Assembly: GCA_020859755.1 (NCBI GenBank)
Contig: JAJBVP010000248.1
Location: 1 to 39,844 of the forward strand
Source: Bacteroidales bacterium
GTDB lineage: Bacteria; Bacteroidota; Bacteroidia; Bacteroidales; Muribaculaceae
Direction of reading: 5' to 3'
DNA: 39,844 nucleotides
Below the pieces are notes generated by a model that saw only the letters and a program-made list of their open reading frames with translations, searched no databases and was not told the DNA's origin. Position 1 is the first letter of the stretch; each line of letters opens with the position of its first letter. This document shows positions 25,663-34,588 of this stretch, in pieces. Both the position numbers and the translations under genes were made by a program.

Positions 25663-26925
25663 ATGGCGGATAAAGCATTAATAAAAAGGTTGATCGCAGA
25701 GTATCAAGATTTTGTAATGAATATTCATTACATTCCCCGCTTGATCGAAGTGGATTTGGCGAAGTGCAACGTTTTTGTGGGACTGCGCCGAGCTGGGAAG
25801 TCGTATTTAATGTACCAATGCATCCACGCGATGGCGCGTCAAGGGATGAACCCCGAGCAGATACTCTTCTTCAACTTCGAGGACGACCGTTTAAACGACT
25901 TTAAACTTGAGGATCTCGACTTGTTGTTGGTTTGTTACGGGGAGATGTACCCTCACAAACCAGTCCTCTTCCTCGACGAATTACAAGTGGTGGAAGGCTG
26001 GGAACGGTTTGCGCGGAGATTGGCCGACACTGGATACCATGTGTTCGTCACAGGGAGCAACGCCAAAATGCTCAGCAGCGAGATGGCGGGCATTTTAGGT
26101 GGAAGATACGCCCTTACTGAAGTATTCCCCTATTCTTTCCGGGAATACCTCTCGGCTATCGGCGTTGACCTACCCTCCCAATGGCAATATCGGGAATGTG
26201 GGGAAATTAAGCGCGCTTTCTTCTCTTATTACAAAATGGGTGGACTCCCCGAAGTGGCGGTAACCGTTCCTCAGTTCTGGCGCCTATGGCTCAGCGGGCT
26301 TTTCGACCGCATATATTTGGGCGACATAGTGATGCGCAACAAGATACGCAAGCCCGAGGCGTTGAAGTATCTCATCCGAAAAACCGCCGAATCTATTGGG
26401 CAACCGTTGTCGGCCAATCGCGCCGCCGCTGTGGTCACATCAGGGGGTTATTCTCTGAAATCCGAAACCACTGGTGAATATTTTGGTTTTATGGCCGATG
26501 CGTTTCTCGACTTGCAATTGGAAAATTATGCTGGTAAATTCGACGATAAGATTTCACTCAAGAAACATTACTTCATTGACAATGGATTGATTTCCTTGTT
26601 CCGTGACAATTGCGACGGAGAGTTGCTCGAAAACCTTGTGGCCGTAACCTTACGCCGTAGCCACTCCGGGGGCTTATATTACTACAAGCACAACATTGAG
26701 GTGGATTTCTATCTGCCAGAGCAGGATAAAGCTTGGCAAGCCTGTTACGAGTTTGACAACCAGGGGACCCGCGCAAGAGAAATAAACGCGTTGCTGGCTT
26801 TACACCGCTATCGCCCTTTGAGAGAGGCTTATATTGTAACGTTCGACGAGCCAGAAGAAGAAATCACGGAAAACGGCTTAACAATTCACATCCTTCCAAT
26901 CTGGAAGTGGTTGTTGCTTGCGTAG
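25663..26925 (+). CDS. AAA_14 / DUF4143 ATPase
   Basis: A 420-residue P-loop protein: AAA_14 domain with Walker A GLRRAGKS (40-47), Walker B VLFLDELQ (101-108) and the sensor-like VFVTGSNAKML, followed by ALTEVFPYSFREYL, then a C-terminal DUF4143 domain resembling a PD-(D/E)XK fold (HNIEVDFYLPEQDKAWQACYE, with Asp and Gln/Cys in place of a clear ExK). Such genes are numerous in gut Bacteroidetes; their function is not established (suggestions include selfish or defence-related roles). The start at ATG 25663 removes nine codons of promoter from the track's ORF. The gene stands alone. Confidence 0.85.
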   Translation: MADKALIKRLIAEYQDFVMNIHYIPRLIEVDLAKCNVFVGLRRAGKSYLMYQCIHAMARQGMNPEQILFFNFEDDRLNDFKLEDLDLLLVCYGEMYPHKPVLFLDELQVVEGWERFARRLADTGYHVFVTGSNAKMLSSEMAGILGGRYALTEVFPYSFREYLSAIGVDLPSQWQYRECGEIKRAFFSYYKMGGLPEVAVTVPQFWRLWLSGLFDRIYLGDIVMRNKIRKPEALKYLIRKTAESIGQPLSANRAAAVVTSGGYSLKSETTGEYFGFMADAFLDLQLENYAGKFDDKISLKKHYFIDNGLISLFRDNCDGELLENLVAVTLRRSHSGGLYYYKHNIEVDFYLPEQDKAWQACYEFDNQGTRAREINALLALHRYRPLREAYIVTFDEPEEEITENGLTIHILPIWKWLLLA

Positions 26926-27127
26926 CCCCATCAATCAACGTGCTGTGACACCCTCGGTTACTGATCCATCCTGTGATCGCCCACAAACAAGGAGCATGGA
27001 CGCCCCGGATTGACTTACCTGTCCGTCGATACAAGAAGTGGAGGAAAGGATAAAGGATAATCCCCTCCACGACTTCTCCCTCCAAGCCACCCCAAAAGCA
27101 GGTCGCGGGCTTTTCTTGCCTCCCTGA
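26926..27127. other. spacer with a copy of a 23-nt dispersed repeat and a dyad
   Basis: No gene was found here. The copy of ACAAACAAGGAGCATGG with CGCCC following one base later (26983-27005) matches 22 of 23 bases at 29575-29597 inside a glycosyltransferase gene. Further on, GTGGAGG and CCTCCAC (about 27038-27072) can pair around purine-rich sequence, but without a T run. Confidence 0.5.
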
Positions 27128-27159
27128 TTTGGTTTTTCACGGCCAAAGAATTATCTTTG
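27128..27159 (+). promoter_or_regulatory. promoter of the YqgE gene
   Basis: TTTG (27128-27131), a 20-nt spacer and TATCTTTG (27152-27159) match the Bacteroidetes promoter consensus exactly. It lies 60 nt before the start codon. Confidence 0.75.
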
Positions 27160-27218
27160 CAGTAAATCGGAGTGACCTTTAGGGCGTTTCGGTTGTTATA
27201 TATGTAAAATAGAATGAG

Positions 27219-27824
27219 ATGGCGACTGATTTGAGGCATATGTTGTTCGACTTCGATTTCCCGACGGGCAAGCCCCGGACGGGGGCGTTGCTGGTGTCGG
27301 AGCCGTTCCTGCGCGAGGCCTATTTCAGTCACTCGGTGATTCTCCTGATCGAGCACGACGCGCGCGCCAACGCCATGGGTATCGTCCTCAACAAGTCGAC
27401 CAACTACGCCATCGGTCAGGTAATCCCAGGCGTTGACGACGACGTGGACGTGCCGCTGTTTTGCGGGGGTCCGATGTCGCTCGACCGCCTCTATTTCCTT
27501 CACACGCTCGACGCCTTGATTCCCGGCGGACGGGAGGTGATCCCCGGGCTGTGGATTGGTGGCGACTTCGAGGCGATGACCGATTACATCAACTCGCGCT
27601 ACCCGACGGAGGGGCGCATACGTTTCTTCGTGGGTTACAGCGGCTGGGACCCCCAGCAGCTTGAGGGGGAGTTGCGCAAGAAGGTGTGGACAGTCGCGCC
27701 CCCGCCTACGCCGACACGGTTGCTAACGGGCGATGACGACGCCTACTGGCACCGTATCGTCCACTCCCTGGGTCCCGAATACCGCGGCTGGCTGTACCAT
27801 CCCGAAAATCCCCGCGCCAACTAA
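27219..27824 (+). CDS. YqgE/AlgH family protein (UPF0301)
   Basis: A 201-residue cytoplasmic protein of the UPF0301 family. Characteristic segments are GALLVSEPFLREAYFSHSVILLIEHDARANAMGIVLNK, VPLFCGGPMSLDRLYFLH, GLWIGGDFEAM and RFFVGYSGWDPQQLEGEL. No biochemical function is firmly known for the family. It has its own promoter and is followed 68 nt later by the DUF4369 lipoprotein gene, which also has its own -7 box. Confidence 0.93.
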   Translation: MATDLRHMLFDFDFPTGKPRTGALLVSEPFLREAYFSHSVILLIEHDARANAMGIVLNKSTNYAIGQVIPGVDDDVDVPLFCGGPMSLDRLYFLHTLDALIPGGREVIPGLWIGGDFEAMTDYINSRYPTEGRIRFFVGYSGWDPQQLEGELRKKVWTVAPPPTPTRLLTGDDDAYWHRIVHSLGPEYRGWLYHPENPRAN

Positions 27825-27857
27825 AGCAATGCGCTATGCATTCTGCATTAAAATTTG

Positions 27858-27865
27858 TATCTTTG
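27858..27865 (+). promoter_or_regulatory. -7 box of the DUF4369 lipoprotein gene
   Basis: TATCTTTG, a perfect TAnnTTTG box, lies 27 nt before the ATG at 27893. The -33 position has no TTTG. Confidence 0.55.
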
Positions 27866-27892
27866 CGGCAATAACCAATCATTATTGAGAAA

Positions 27893-28957
27893 ATGACACT
27901 GAAAAATATATTAGTTGCGGCCGCTGGGGCGACGCTGATGGCGGCTTGCTCAACCCAACCGCGTTTCACCGTCGAAGGCACCATAGCCGGGGCCGATGGC
28001 GACCAACTGATCCTTGAAGCCTCTCACAACGGCTCATGGTGGGGCGTCGACACCACCGAGGTGGGCAAGAACGGCCAGTTTAAATTCCGCGCCGACGCTG
28101 CCGGCTATCCCGACATCTACCGCTTGCGCCTGGGCTCCGAGATGATCTACTTCCCCGTCGACTCCATCGAGACTGTTTCAATCACTGCCGACAAGGCCGC
28201 GTTCTCCACGAAATACACCCTGAGGGGTACTGCCGCCGCCGAAGCCGTGGCGCGTGTCGACTCCATCCTGCGCGTCAACCAGCCTGTCGATTCGGTCACC
28301 AAGCGCTCGCTCAGCCAGATCGCCCTTGCCGACCCCGCGGGAATCGTGGCCTATTACATTATCCAAAAGACAGTTAACGGCGTGCCGCTTTACAATCCCG
28401 CCAACCGCCAGGACCTGCGTGTGATCGGGGCTGTGGCCAACTGCTACACCCAGCAACGCCCCATGGACCCGCGCACCGAGTACCTCAAATCGCTTTACCT
28501 GCGCAACCGCAAGGCTGGATTGGCACAAGCCGACACAATGGTTGTAGCCGCCCTGCCCCTGATTGATTTCGCCCTTGGCGACGAGACGGGTACCGTACAC
28601 AACCTCAGCCAGATAGCCTCAAAAGGCAACGTCGTGCTGCTCAATTTCACGGTCTACAACGCCGACGGTTCCCCCGAGTTCAACCGCCTGCTCGCCAACC
28701 TCTACGAGCAAAAACACTCGCAAGGCCTTGAAATCGTGCAAGTAGCCGTTGACGACGACCAATTCGCCTGGGCCAATTCGGCCAAAAACATCCCCTGGAT
28801 TGCCCTCTACGCCCCCGAGACCACCCGCGCCAAGGTGCTCATGAGCTACAACGTGGTCGACATCCCCACGTCGTTCATTATCAACCGTCAGGGCGAGCTC
28901 GTCGAGCGCGTTGACGACCCCGAGAAGCTCCCGGCGGCGGTCAACCGTTACCTCTAA
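27893..28957 (+). CDS. DUF4369 / thioredoxin-like lipoprotein lacking CxxC
   Basis: A 354-residue lipoprotein: signal peptide with lipobox LMAAC (Cys19), an N-terminal DUF4369-like beta domain (FTVEGTIAGADGDQLILEA...), a helical middle and a C-terminal TlpA/AhpC-type thioredoxin fold (about 225-354; GNVVLLNFTVYNADGSPEFNRLLANLYE, VDIPTSFIINRQGELVER). Where TlpA proteins have WCxxC this one reads VYNADGS, so it cannot act as a disulfide reductase; the cis-Pro (IPTSF) is kept. Probably envelope-located with a binding or structural role (inference). The following glycosyltransferase gene starts 17 nt after its stop, so they may be cotranscribed. Confidence 0.85.
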   Translation: MTLKNILVAAAGATLMAACSTQPRFTVEGTIAGADGDQLILEASHNGSWWGVDTTEVGKNGQFKFRADAAGYPDIYRLRLGSEMIYFPVDSIETVSITADKAAFSTKYTLRGTAAAEAVARVDSILRVNQPVDSVTKRSLSQIALADPAGIVAYYIIQKTVNGVPLYNPANRQDLRVIGAVANCYTQQRPMDPRTEYLKSLYLRNRKAGLAQADTMVVAALPLIDFALGDETGTVHNLSQIASKGNVVLLNFTVYNADGSPEFNRLLANLYEQKHSQGLEIVQVAVDDDQFAWANSAKNIPWIALYAPETTRAKVLMSYNVVDIPTSFIINRQGELVERVDDPEKLPAAVNRYL

Positions 28958-28973
28958 TCACGTTTCCAAGGGA

Positions 28974-30131
28974 ATGCGCATCCTCCTATTTGGCGACGCC
29001 AGTGGATTCCATGCTACCCTTGCCAAAGGGTTGAAAGCCCTTGGCCATGAGGTGGTTGTGGCATCCCATGGCAGCTACTGGATGGATACCCCGCGCGACA
29101 TCGACCTGCGCCGCGGCAACGGGAAAATCGGAGGGGCCATTCTGTGGGCCAGGATCAGCACCATCCTGAGCCGCCACCTCAAGGGTTACGACATCGTGGC
29201 GATCACCAACCCCGTGCTTGTGGAGCAGCGTCCCAATAGATGTAAAGTGTTGTTTGACAGGTTAAAGCGTGACAACGGCGCTGTCGTCTTGACCGCTCTG
29301 GGCACCGACACCCCCTACGTGGAGATGTGTGTCGACCCGTCCCATCCCCTCCGATACAACGAGTGGCGACTTCCCGACGGCTCCCCCTCGCCCTACGCTG
29401 TCGAGCATCCCGAGATACTCCAGGCGTGGCTCCGTGACCCCCTGCGCGACCTTTGCCGCCACGTCTACGACCACGTCGACGGCGTGGTGACCGCCCTCTA
29501 CGAGTACCACCTCTCGGCCTCCCGCTGGCTCCCCGCCTCAAAACTCGCCTACGGAGGCATCCCCGTTGAGATCAACAAACAAGGAGCATGGGCGCCCTCG
29601 CCCGCGCATACCAAAAAAGGATCGTCATCGCCCTCGCCCGCGCGCAAAATTACCCTCTTCCTGGGGCGCCATCGCTCCCGCATCGCCGAGAAAGGTACCG
29701 ACCGCCTCGAATGGGTAGTGCGCGAGGTAAACCGCCTTCGCCCCGACAAAACCCAAGTGCAAGTGGTGGAGAATGTGCCCTTTGAGCAGTATTCCCGAAT
29801 GCTTGCCGATGCCGATATCGTATTCGACCAACTCTACTCCTACACCCCCGCCACCAACGCCCTGATGGCCATGGCACGAGGCCAACTGGCCGTGTCGGGT
29901 GGCGAGCCTGAGTATTACCAATTCATTGGCCACGAGGGCGTTAAGCCCATTGTCAACATAATCCCCGGACGAGAGCAAGATACAGTAAACCAGCTGGTGA
30001 AGCTGATCGACTCCCCCAATGATCTTTACGACCTGCGTGTGGCCAGCCGTGAATTTGTCGAGGCCCACAACTCGCTTGACGTCGTCGCCCGCCGCTTCGC
30101 AACCTCCTACGAAAATATCCTAAACGAGTAG
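28974..30131 (+). CDS. glycosyltransferase, GT-B fold (group 1-like)
   Basis: A 385-residue predicted sugar transferase starting MRILLFGDASGFHATLAKGLKALGHEVVVAS, a GT-B N-terminal Rossmann motif. The second Rossmann domain begins KITLFLGRHRSRIAEKGTDRLEWV and contains the acceptor-like DIVFDQLYSYTPATNALMAMARGQLAVSGGEPEYYQF. The track's start at 28911 overlaps the preceding gene; ATG 28974 fits the fold. Residues about 202-223 (KQGAWAPSPAHTKKGSSSPSPARK) look like inserted repeat DNA between the two domains. It converges with the GT2 gene, with a 12-nt overlap of the 3' ends. Probably in surface polysaccharide synthesis (inference). Confidence 0.8.
   Translation: MRILLFGDASGFHATLAKGLKALGHEVVVASHGSYWMDTPRDIDLRRGNGKIGGAILWARISTILSRHLKGYDIVAITNPVLVEQRPNRCKVLFDRLKRDNGAVVLTALGTDTPYVEMCVDPSHPLRYNEWRLPDGSPSPYAVEHPEILQAWLRDPLRDLCRHVYDHVDGVVTALYEYHLSASRWLPASKLAYGGIPVEINKQGAWAPSPAHTKKGSSSPSPARKITLFLGRHRSRIAEKGTDRLEWVVREVNRLRPDKTQVQVVENVPFEQYSRMLADADIVFDQLYSYTPATNALMAMARGQLAVSGGEPEYYQFIGHEGVKPIVNIIPGREQDTVNQLVKLIDSPNDLYDLRVASREFVEAHNSLDVVARRFATSYENILNE
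29575..29643 (+). repeat. repeat-derived segment inside the glycosyltransferase gene
   Basis: Positions 29575-29597 match 26983-27005 at 22 of 23 bases. It is followed by CGCCCTCGCCCGCGC (29593-29607), repeated perfectly at 29629-29643, a 36-nt period. As 36 is divisible by three the frame is kept, and the encoded stretch is Ala/Pro/Ser-rich, unlike the flanking Rossmann domains. Confidence 0.65.
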
Positions 30132-31058
30132 CCAACTGAGGTGACCGGCACCGGGGAGGCCCGTCGAGGTGTAACGGAAAACGATGCGCATGGCTCGGCG
30201 TAGCCCACGGTCGTCGATTCCATCAAGACGCTTGCTTAAGTCCTCCTTACCCAACGGCGAACCCTCCTTATGGTACATCCCAAATACCACCGCGCGACGC
30301 AATTCAACAAGCCGCATGGCCCGGCGACGCTCCTTTTCGGTCATCGCTGTGGAGGCCAACACCTCGATACAGCGATCGAGAGCCTTTTCCCACCATCCCC
30401 GGCGGTCGATGTACCTCAGTCCGGTAATCGACTCTTCCTGAGGATAAACGTCAACGGTATCCGGTCCAGGGAGGAATACAGTGTTGGGATTTTTGGACAA
30501 CACCCTCAGCCCCGAGACGTAATCGTCCCATTGCCTTAGATCCTCATCCCACACTCCCGGCGGCAGCAACTCGCGACGGGCCGCATAGCGCTGCGAGGCC
30601 AGCGAGCCGTGCAACAGATGACGCTCGATGTCGCTTCTCCCCGACATGTGCTTTTGGCGAGAGAAACGGCCTCCCACGACGTTGATATCCCACCAAAGCA
30701 AGGCCGCATCGGGGTGGGCCGCGATGCCGTGTGCCACTCTTTCGATATGCCCTGGGCGCATGGTGTCGTCGCTGTCGAAATGCATCACCCATTGGCTTTC
30801 CACGTGTCGCAATCCCTCATTGCGGGCGCAAGCGGCTCCTGGCTTGCGACATTCCACCACCTTGACATCCATCCCCTTGCGTTCCATCTCCATAGCCCAA
30901 TCCTGAGCCACCGAGAGGGAGGAGTCGGTCGAGGCGTTGTCGACGATCACTACCCTCCGAGGCTTCACCGTTTGGGCCTCAATAGAGCGCAACGTGCGAC
31001 CCAACAGCTCGGTGCGGTTGTACACGGGGATAATGACGGTGATGTCGGCGGCTTCCAT
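30120..31058 (-). CDS. glycosyltransferase family 2
   Basis: A 312-residue GT-A fold transferase: VIIPVYNRTELLGRTLRSIEAQT, VVIVDNASTDSS and the metal/nucleotide-binding FDSDDTM (DxD) after AARNEG-type AACARNEGLRHVES. The C-terminal part has WDEDLRQWDDYVSGLRVL, typical of GT2 acceptor regions. It begins 10 nt after the der stop and so is probably the last gene of the era-der direction unit, although the function is unrelated. Its stop overlaps the convergent GT-B gene by 12 nt. Confidence 0.9.
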   Translation of the reverse strand: MEAADITVIIPVYNRTELLGRTLRSIEAQTVKPRRVVIVDNASTDSSLSVAQDWAMEMERKGMDVKVVECRKPGAACARNEGLRHVESQWVMHFDSDDTMRPGHIERVAHGIAAHPDAALLWWDINVVGGRFSRQKHMSGRSDIERHLLHGSLASQRYAARRELLPPGVWDEDLRQWDDYVSGLRVLSKNPNTVFLPGPDTVDVYPQEESITGLRYIDRRGWWEKALDRCIEVLASTAMTEKERRRAMRLVELRRAVVFGMYHKEGSPLGKEDLSKRLDGIDDRGLRRAMRIVFRYTSTGLPGAGHLSWLLV

Positions 31059-31068
31059 TCAGGCGGGA

Positions 31069-32388
31069 TTATTTCTCGCGCATGAACACGTTGATGGGCG
31101 TGCCCGTGAAGTCCCAGTTCTCGCGAATCTTGTTCTCCAAGTAGCGGCGATAAGGCTCCTTTACCCACTGCGGCAGGTTGCAGAAGAAGATAAACGTGGG
31201 CACGCTGGAGCCTTTCAGCATCGTCACATATTTGATCTTCACGAATTTGCCCTTGTTGGCTGGTGGCGGGTAGGCCGCGATGGCCTCGAGCATCACCTTG
31301 TTGAGCTGAGAGGTGGGCACGATGCGGTGGCGGTTGTTGTACACCTCCATGGCCGTCTCGAGCACCTTGAAGATGCGCTGCTTGGTCAACGCCGAGGTGA
31401 ACAGGATGGGGAAATCGGTGAACGGGGCGAAACGCTTGCGGATGGCCGTTTCGAAGGTCTTGATAGCCTCCTGCGACTTGTCCTCAACCAGGTCCCACTT
31501 GTTGACGCACACCACCAATCCTTTCTTGTTCTTCTGGATCAACGAGAAGATGTTAAGGTCTTGATTCTCAATGCCGCGGGTAGCGTCGATCATAAGGATG
31601 CACACGTCGCTGGCCTCGATGGCGCGGATCGAGCGGATCACCGAGTAGTACTCGATGTCCTCGTTCACCTTGTTCTTGCGCCGGATGCCTGCCGTGTCGA
31701 CCAGGTAGAAGTCGAAGCCAAACTTGTTGTAGCGCGTGTAGATCGAGTCGCGGGTCGTTCCGGCGATGTCGGTGACGATGTTGCGCTCCTCGCCTATGAA
31801 CGAGTTGATCAGCGACGATTTGCCCGCGTTGGGACGGCCCACGATGGCGAATTTGGGGATGTCGGCCAGGTTGTCCTCCTCATCCTCTGGTTTCTCGGGA
31901 AGCAGCTTGACCACCTCATCGAGCAGGTCGCCCGTGCCGAAGCCGCTCACCGCCGACACCGGGTAGGGATCACCCAGCCCCAGCTTGTAGAACTCGGGCA
32001 CGTTGTACAGCCAGTCGTTGGAATCAACCTTGTTGGCCACCAGGGTCACCGGCTTCTTCGATTTGCGCAGGATCTCGGCCACGTGATCGTCAAGGTCGGT
32101 AACCCCGTTCATGGCGTCGACCACGAAGAGAATCTCGTCGGCCTGCTCGATGGCCAGGGCCACCTGCTTGTTGATTTCGGCCTCAAACACGTCGTCGCTG
32201 TTGACCACCCAACCGCCGGTGTCGACAATCGAAAACTCTTTGCCGTTCCAATCGACCTTGCCATACTGGCGGTCGCGTGTCGTGCCCGCCGTCTCGTCAA
32301 CAATTGCTTGACGCGACTGGGTGAGGCGGTTGAAAAGGGTGGATTTCCCCACATTGGGGCGCCCTACGATGGCTACTAATTGTCCCAT
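31069..32388 (-). CDS. der: ribosome assembly GTPase Der (EngA)
   Basis: Tandem-GTPase 50S assembly factor. Its 439 residues hold a first G domain with GRPNVGKST (9-17), DTGG and NKVD (119-122), a second G domain with GRPNAGKSS (184-192), [13 protein letters not shown] and NKWD, and a C-terminal KH-like domain ([16 protein letters not shown]...). All motifs are intact. It lies about 150 nt downstream of era, separated by a dyad repeat (32426-32542), and has its own TAATTTCG box. Confidence 0.97.
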   Translation of the reverse strand: MGQLVAIVGRPNVGKSTLFNRLTQSRQAIVDETAGTTRDRQYGKVDWNGKEFSIVDTGGWVVNSDDVFEAEINKQVALAIEQADEILFVVDAMNGVTDLDDHVAEILRKSKKPVTLVANKVDSNDWLYNVPEFYKLGLGDPYPVSAVSGFGTGDLLDEVVKLLPEKPEDEEDNLADIPKFAIVGRPNAGKSSLINSFIGEERNIVTDIAGTTRDSIYTRYNKFGFDFYLVDTAGIRRKNKVNEDIEYYSVIRSIRAIEASDVCILMIDATRGIENQDLNIFSLIQKNKKGLVVCVNKWDLVEDKSQEAIKTFETAIRKRFAPFTDFPILFTSALTKQRIFKVLETAMEVYNNRHRIVPTSQLNKVMLEAIAAYPPPANKGKFVKIKYVTMLKGSSVPTFIFFCNLPQWVKEPYRRYLENKIRENWDFTGTPINVFMREK

Positions 32389-32405
32389 TATATCATTCTT
32401 TTTCG

Positions 32406-32413
32406 CGAAATTA
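32406..32413 (-). promoter_or_regulatory. possible -7 box of der
   Basis: On the minus strand TAATTTCG (plus CGAAATTA), one base from TAnnTTTG, lies about 18 nt before the der start codon. It is short of the usual distance and lacks a visible -33 box, so it is tentative. Confidence 0.35.
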
Positions 32414-32425
32414 CTAAAAAAATTT

Positions 32426-32542
32426 AAGTTTTAAGGAGTTAGGAGTTTTAAGGAGTTAGAAGATTTGAGAGGTATCGGCCAGTGGAATCAGGCGATTGGA
32501 AAACTTCTGCTAATTCCTAAAAACTACTAATTCCTGAAAAAC
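32426..32542 (-). repeat. dyad of GGAGTTA words between era and der
   Basis: The left arm (32426-32463) is built of TTAAGGAGTTAGGAGTT words and the right arm (32514-32542) of complementary CTAATTCCTAAAAACTACTAA words, with about 50 nt of ordinary sequence between. It belongs to the same class of low-complexity dyad spacers as those at 4911, 10858, 19590 and 20735, with different words. Confidence 0.6.
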
Positions 32543-33505
32543 TTAGTCGATGTACCCGAAGGCGCGCAGCTTGTTCTCGCGGTTGCGCCAATTGGCCTCG
32601 ACCTTTACGAAAAGCTCGAGATAAACCTTCTTGCCGAAGAACGCCTCGATGTCCTTGCGGGCCTCCATGCCCACCTTCTTCAATTTCGAGCCACCCTTGC
32701 CGATGAGGATCCCCTTCTGGGAGTTGCGCTCGACGTAGATGACGGCCATGATGTGGATGGCGCCCTCCTTCTCGTCAAATTTCTCAACGATCACCTCCAC
32801 GGAGTAGGGCACCTCCTTGTCGTAATTGGTAAGGATCTTCTCGCGGATAATCTCGGTGACGAAGAATCGCGCGGGCTTGTCGGTGAGGGCGTCCTTGCCG
32901 AAGTAGGGTGGCGACACGGGTAGCAGCTCCACGATGCGGCGCATCAGGTTGTCGGTGTTGAAATGCTCCTTGGCCGAAGTGGGGTAGATTTCAGCGTTGG
33001 GGAGCAACTTCTTCCACATGTCGACTATCTGCTCCAGCTCCTGTTGGCTCTTCACGAGATCGACCTTGTTGATCACCAGCAGCACGGGAATCTTCTCCTT
33101 GGCCACCTTGGCCAGGAAGTCGGCATTCTTGGTGGGATCCTCAACGACATCGGTCACGTAAAGGAGGATGTCGGCGTCGGTGAGTGCGCCCTCCGAGTAG
33201 CCCAGCATCTGCTCCTGCAACTTGTACTTGGGAGCGAGCACGCCCGGGGTGTCGGAGAACACTATCTGGTACTCGGGGGTGTTGACGATACCCATGATAC
33301 GGTGGCGGGTGGTCTGGGCCTTGGAGGTGATGATGCTCACGCGCTCGCCCACGAGGTCGTTCATCAGCGTCGACTTGCCCACGTTGGGGTTGCCCACGAT
33401 GTTGACAAAGCCCGCTTTATGTTGAGGAGTTGTCGAGGTGGACGGCTCTTGCTGCTCGTCGGTGTTAAGCTCTTGTTCCGTAGGGGTAGGAAGCTCTTTT
33501 TCCAT
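32543..33505 (-). CDS. era: GTPase Era
   Basis: 16S rRNA maturation / 30S assembly GTPase with GNPNVGKST (38-46), DTPG, NKVD and a C-terminal KH domain (EVPYSVEVIVEKFDEKEGAIHIMAVIYVERNSQKGILIGKGGSKLKKVG with the GKGG RNA-binding loop). At 320 aa it carries about 28 extra N-terminal residues (MEKELPTPTEQELNTDEQQEPSTSTTPQ) before the usual HKAGFVNIVG start; there is no Met near HKAGF, so the extension seems genuine. It follows fabH after a terminator. Confidence 0.96.
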   Translation of the reverse strand: MEKELPTPTEQELNTDEQQEPSTSTTPQHKAGFVNIVGNPNVGKSTLMNDLVGERVSIITSKAQTTRHRIMGIVNTPEYQIVFSDTPGVLAPKYKLQEQMLGYSEGALTDADILLYVTDVVEDPTKNADFLAKVAKEKIPVLLVINKVDLVKSQQELEQIVDMWKKLLPNAEIYPTSAKEHFNTDNLMRRIVELLPVSPPYFGKDALTDKPARFFVTEIIREKILTNYDKEVPYSVEVIVEKFDEKEGAIHIMAVIYVERNSQKGILIGKGGSKLKKVGMEARKDIEAFFGKKVYLELFVKVEANWRNRENKLRAFGYID

Positions 33506-33535
33506 ATTGATAGTTTTTAGAAGTTACACTATCTT

Positions 33536-33572
33536 GTAAACAAAAATAGCACCTTAAAAGATGCTATTTTAG
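33536..33572 (-). terminator. intrinsic terminator between fabH and era
   Basis: A perfect 9-bp stem AAAATAGCA / TGCTATTTT with a 10-nt loop; on the minus strand it is followed by TGTTT. TATTTTTG on the minus strand (plus 33541-33548), a match to the -7 box, overlaps its 3' arm and may drive era. Confidence 0.6.
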
Positions 33573-33607
33573 TGTTTTTTATTGAACGGGGCCTTAACTG
33601 CGACCGG

Positions 33608-34588
33608 TTAAAGGTCCCAGATGATGTACATGGCGCCCCAAGTGAAGCCGGCACCGAAGGCGGTGAGGACAATCTTGTCGCCGGGCTTGAGCTGGCTCTT
33701 GAACTCGTCCAAGCAGATGGGAATCGACGCGGCCGAGGTGTTGCCCACGTGCTCGATGTTGACAAGCACCTTCTCGCGGGCGATTCCGGCACGGTCGGCC
33801 ACGGCCTCGATGATACGGAGGTTGGCCTGGTGGGGCACGAGGTAGTCGACGTCGTCAACCGAGAGGTTGTTTCGCTTCATGATGTCGAGCGAGGAGGTCA
33901 ACATGTCGGTTACGGCGTGCTTGTACACCTGACGGCCCTCTTGGTACACGAAGTGCTCGCGGGCGTCAACGGTCTCGTGGGTGGCGGGATGAGCCGAGCC
34001 GCCGGCTTTCATCAGCAGGTGCTCGAGGCCCGAGCCGTCGACGTGGAAGATACCGTCGATCACGCCCACAGGCTTGTCGGTAGGCTCAACGAGCACGGCT
34101 CCTGCGCCGTCGCCGAAGAGGGGGCATGTCGAGCGGTCCTCGTAGTTGGTCATCGACGACATCTTCTCGGCTGCGACGACAATCACCTTCTTGCGCATAC
34201 CGCAACGCACGTAGGCCGCGGCGTCCTCCAGGGCGACGATGAAACCGGCGCAAGCGGCCTGGATGTCATAGCCGTAAGCCTTGCGCAGGTGGCATTTTTC
34301 GGCTATTACCGAGGCGGTGGAGGGGAAGCGGTAGTCGGGGTTGGATGTGGCGCAGATAATCAAGTCGACCTCCTCAGGCTTGGTGCCCGTGTCGGCCAAC
34401 AGACGGTTGACGGCCTGCTCGCCCAGATAGGACGAGCCCTCGCCGTTTTTCAAAATGCGGCGCTCTTTAATACCTACGCGAGTGGTGATCCACTCGTCGT
34501 TTGTGTCGACGATTTTCGACAACATCTCGTTGTCGAGGATATCATCGGGGATGTAGGAGGAGATTCCAGCGATCCTTGCGTTGTACAT
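33608..34588 (-). CDS. fabH: 3-oxoacyl-ACP synthase III
   Basis: Starts fatty-acid synthesis by condensing acetyl-CoA (or branched starters) with malonyl-ACP. At 326 aa from ATG 34588 (MYNARIAGISSYIPD), the catalytic triad is visible: Cys113 in DIQAACAGF, His253 in VPHQANLRI and Asn283 in HVGNTSAAS. The track's start at 34648 adds 20 unlikely residues. It follows rpmF with a 166-nt gap and without plsX, which sits between them in many other bacteria. Confidence 0.96.
   Translation of the reverse strand: MYNARIAGISSYIPDDILDNEMLSKIVDTNDEWITTRVGIKERRILKNGEGSSYLGEQAVNRLLADTGTKPEEVDLIICATSNPDYRFPSTASVIAEKCHLRKAYGYDIQAACAGFIVALEDAAAYVRCGMRKKVIVVAAEKMSSMTNYEDRSTCPLFGDGAGAVLVEPTDKPVGVIDGIFHVDGSGLEHLLMKAGGSAHPATHETVDAREHFVYQEGRQVYKHAVTDMLTSSLDIMKRNNLSVDDVDYLVPHQANLRIIEAVADRAGIAREKVLVNIEHVGNTSAASIPICLDEFKSQLKPGDKIVLTAFGAGFTWGAMYIIWDL

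Noticed and set aside
30937-32379. 480-aa plus-strand ORF opposite der
   Set aside because: Antisense shadow; der has both G domains intact and the ORF product is His/Val-rich without motifs.
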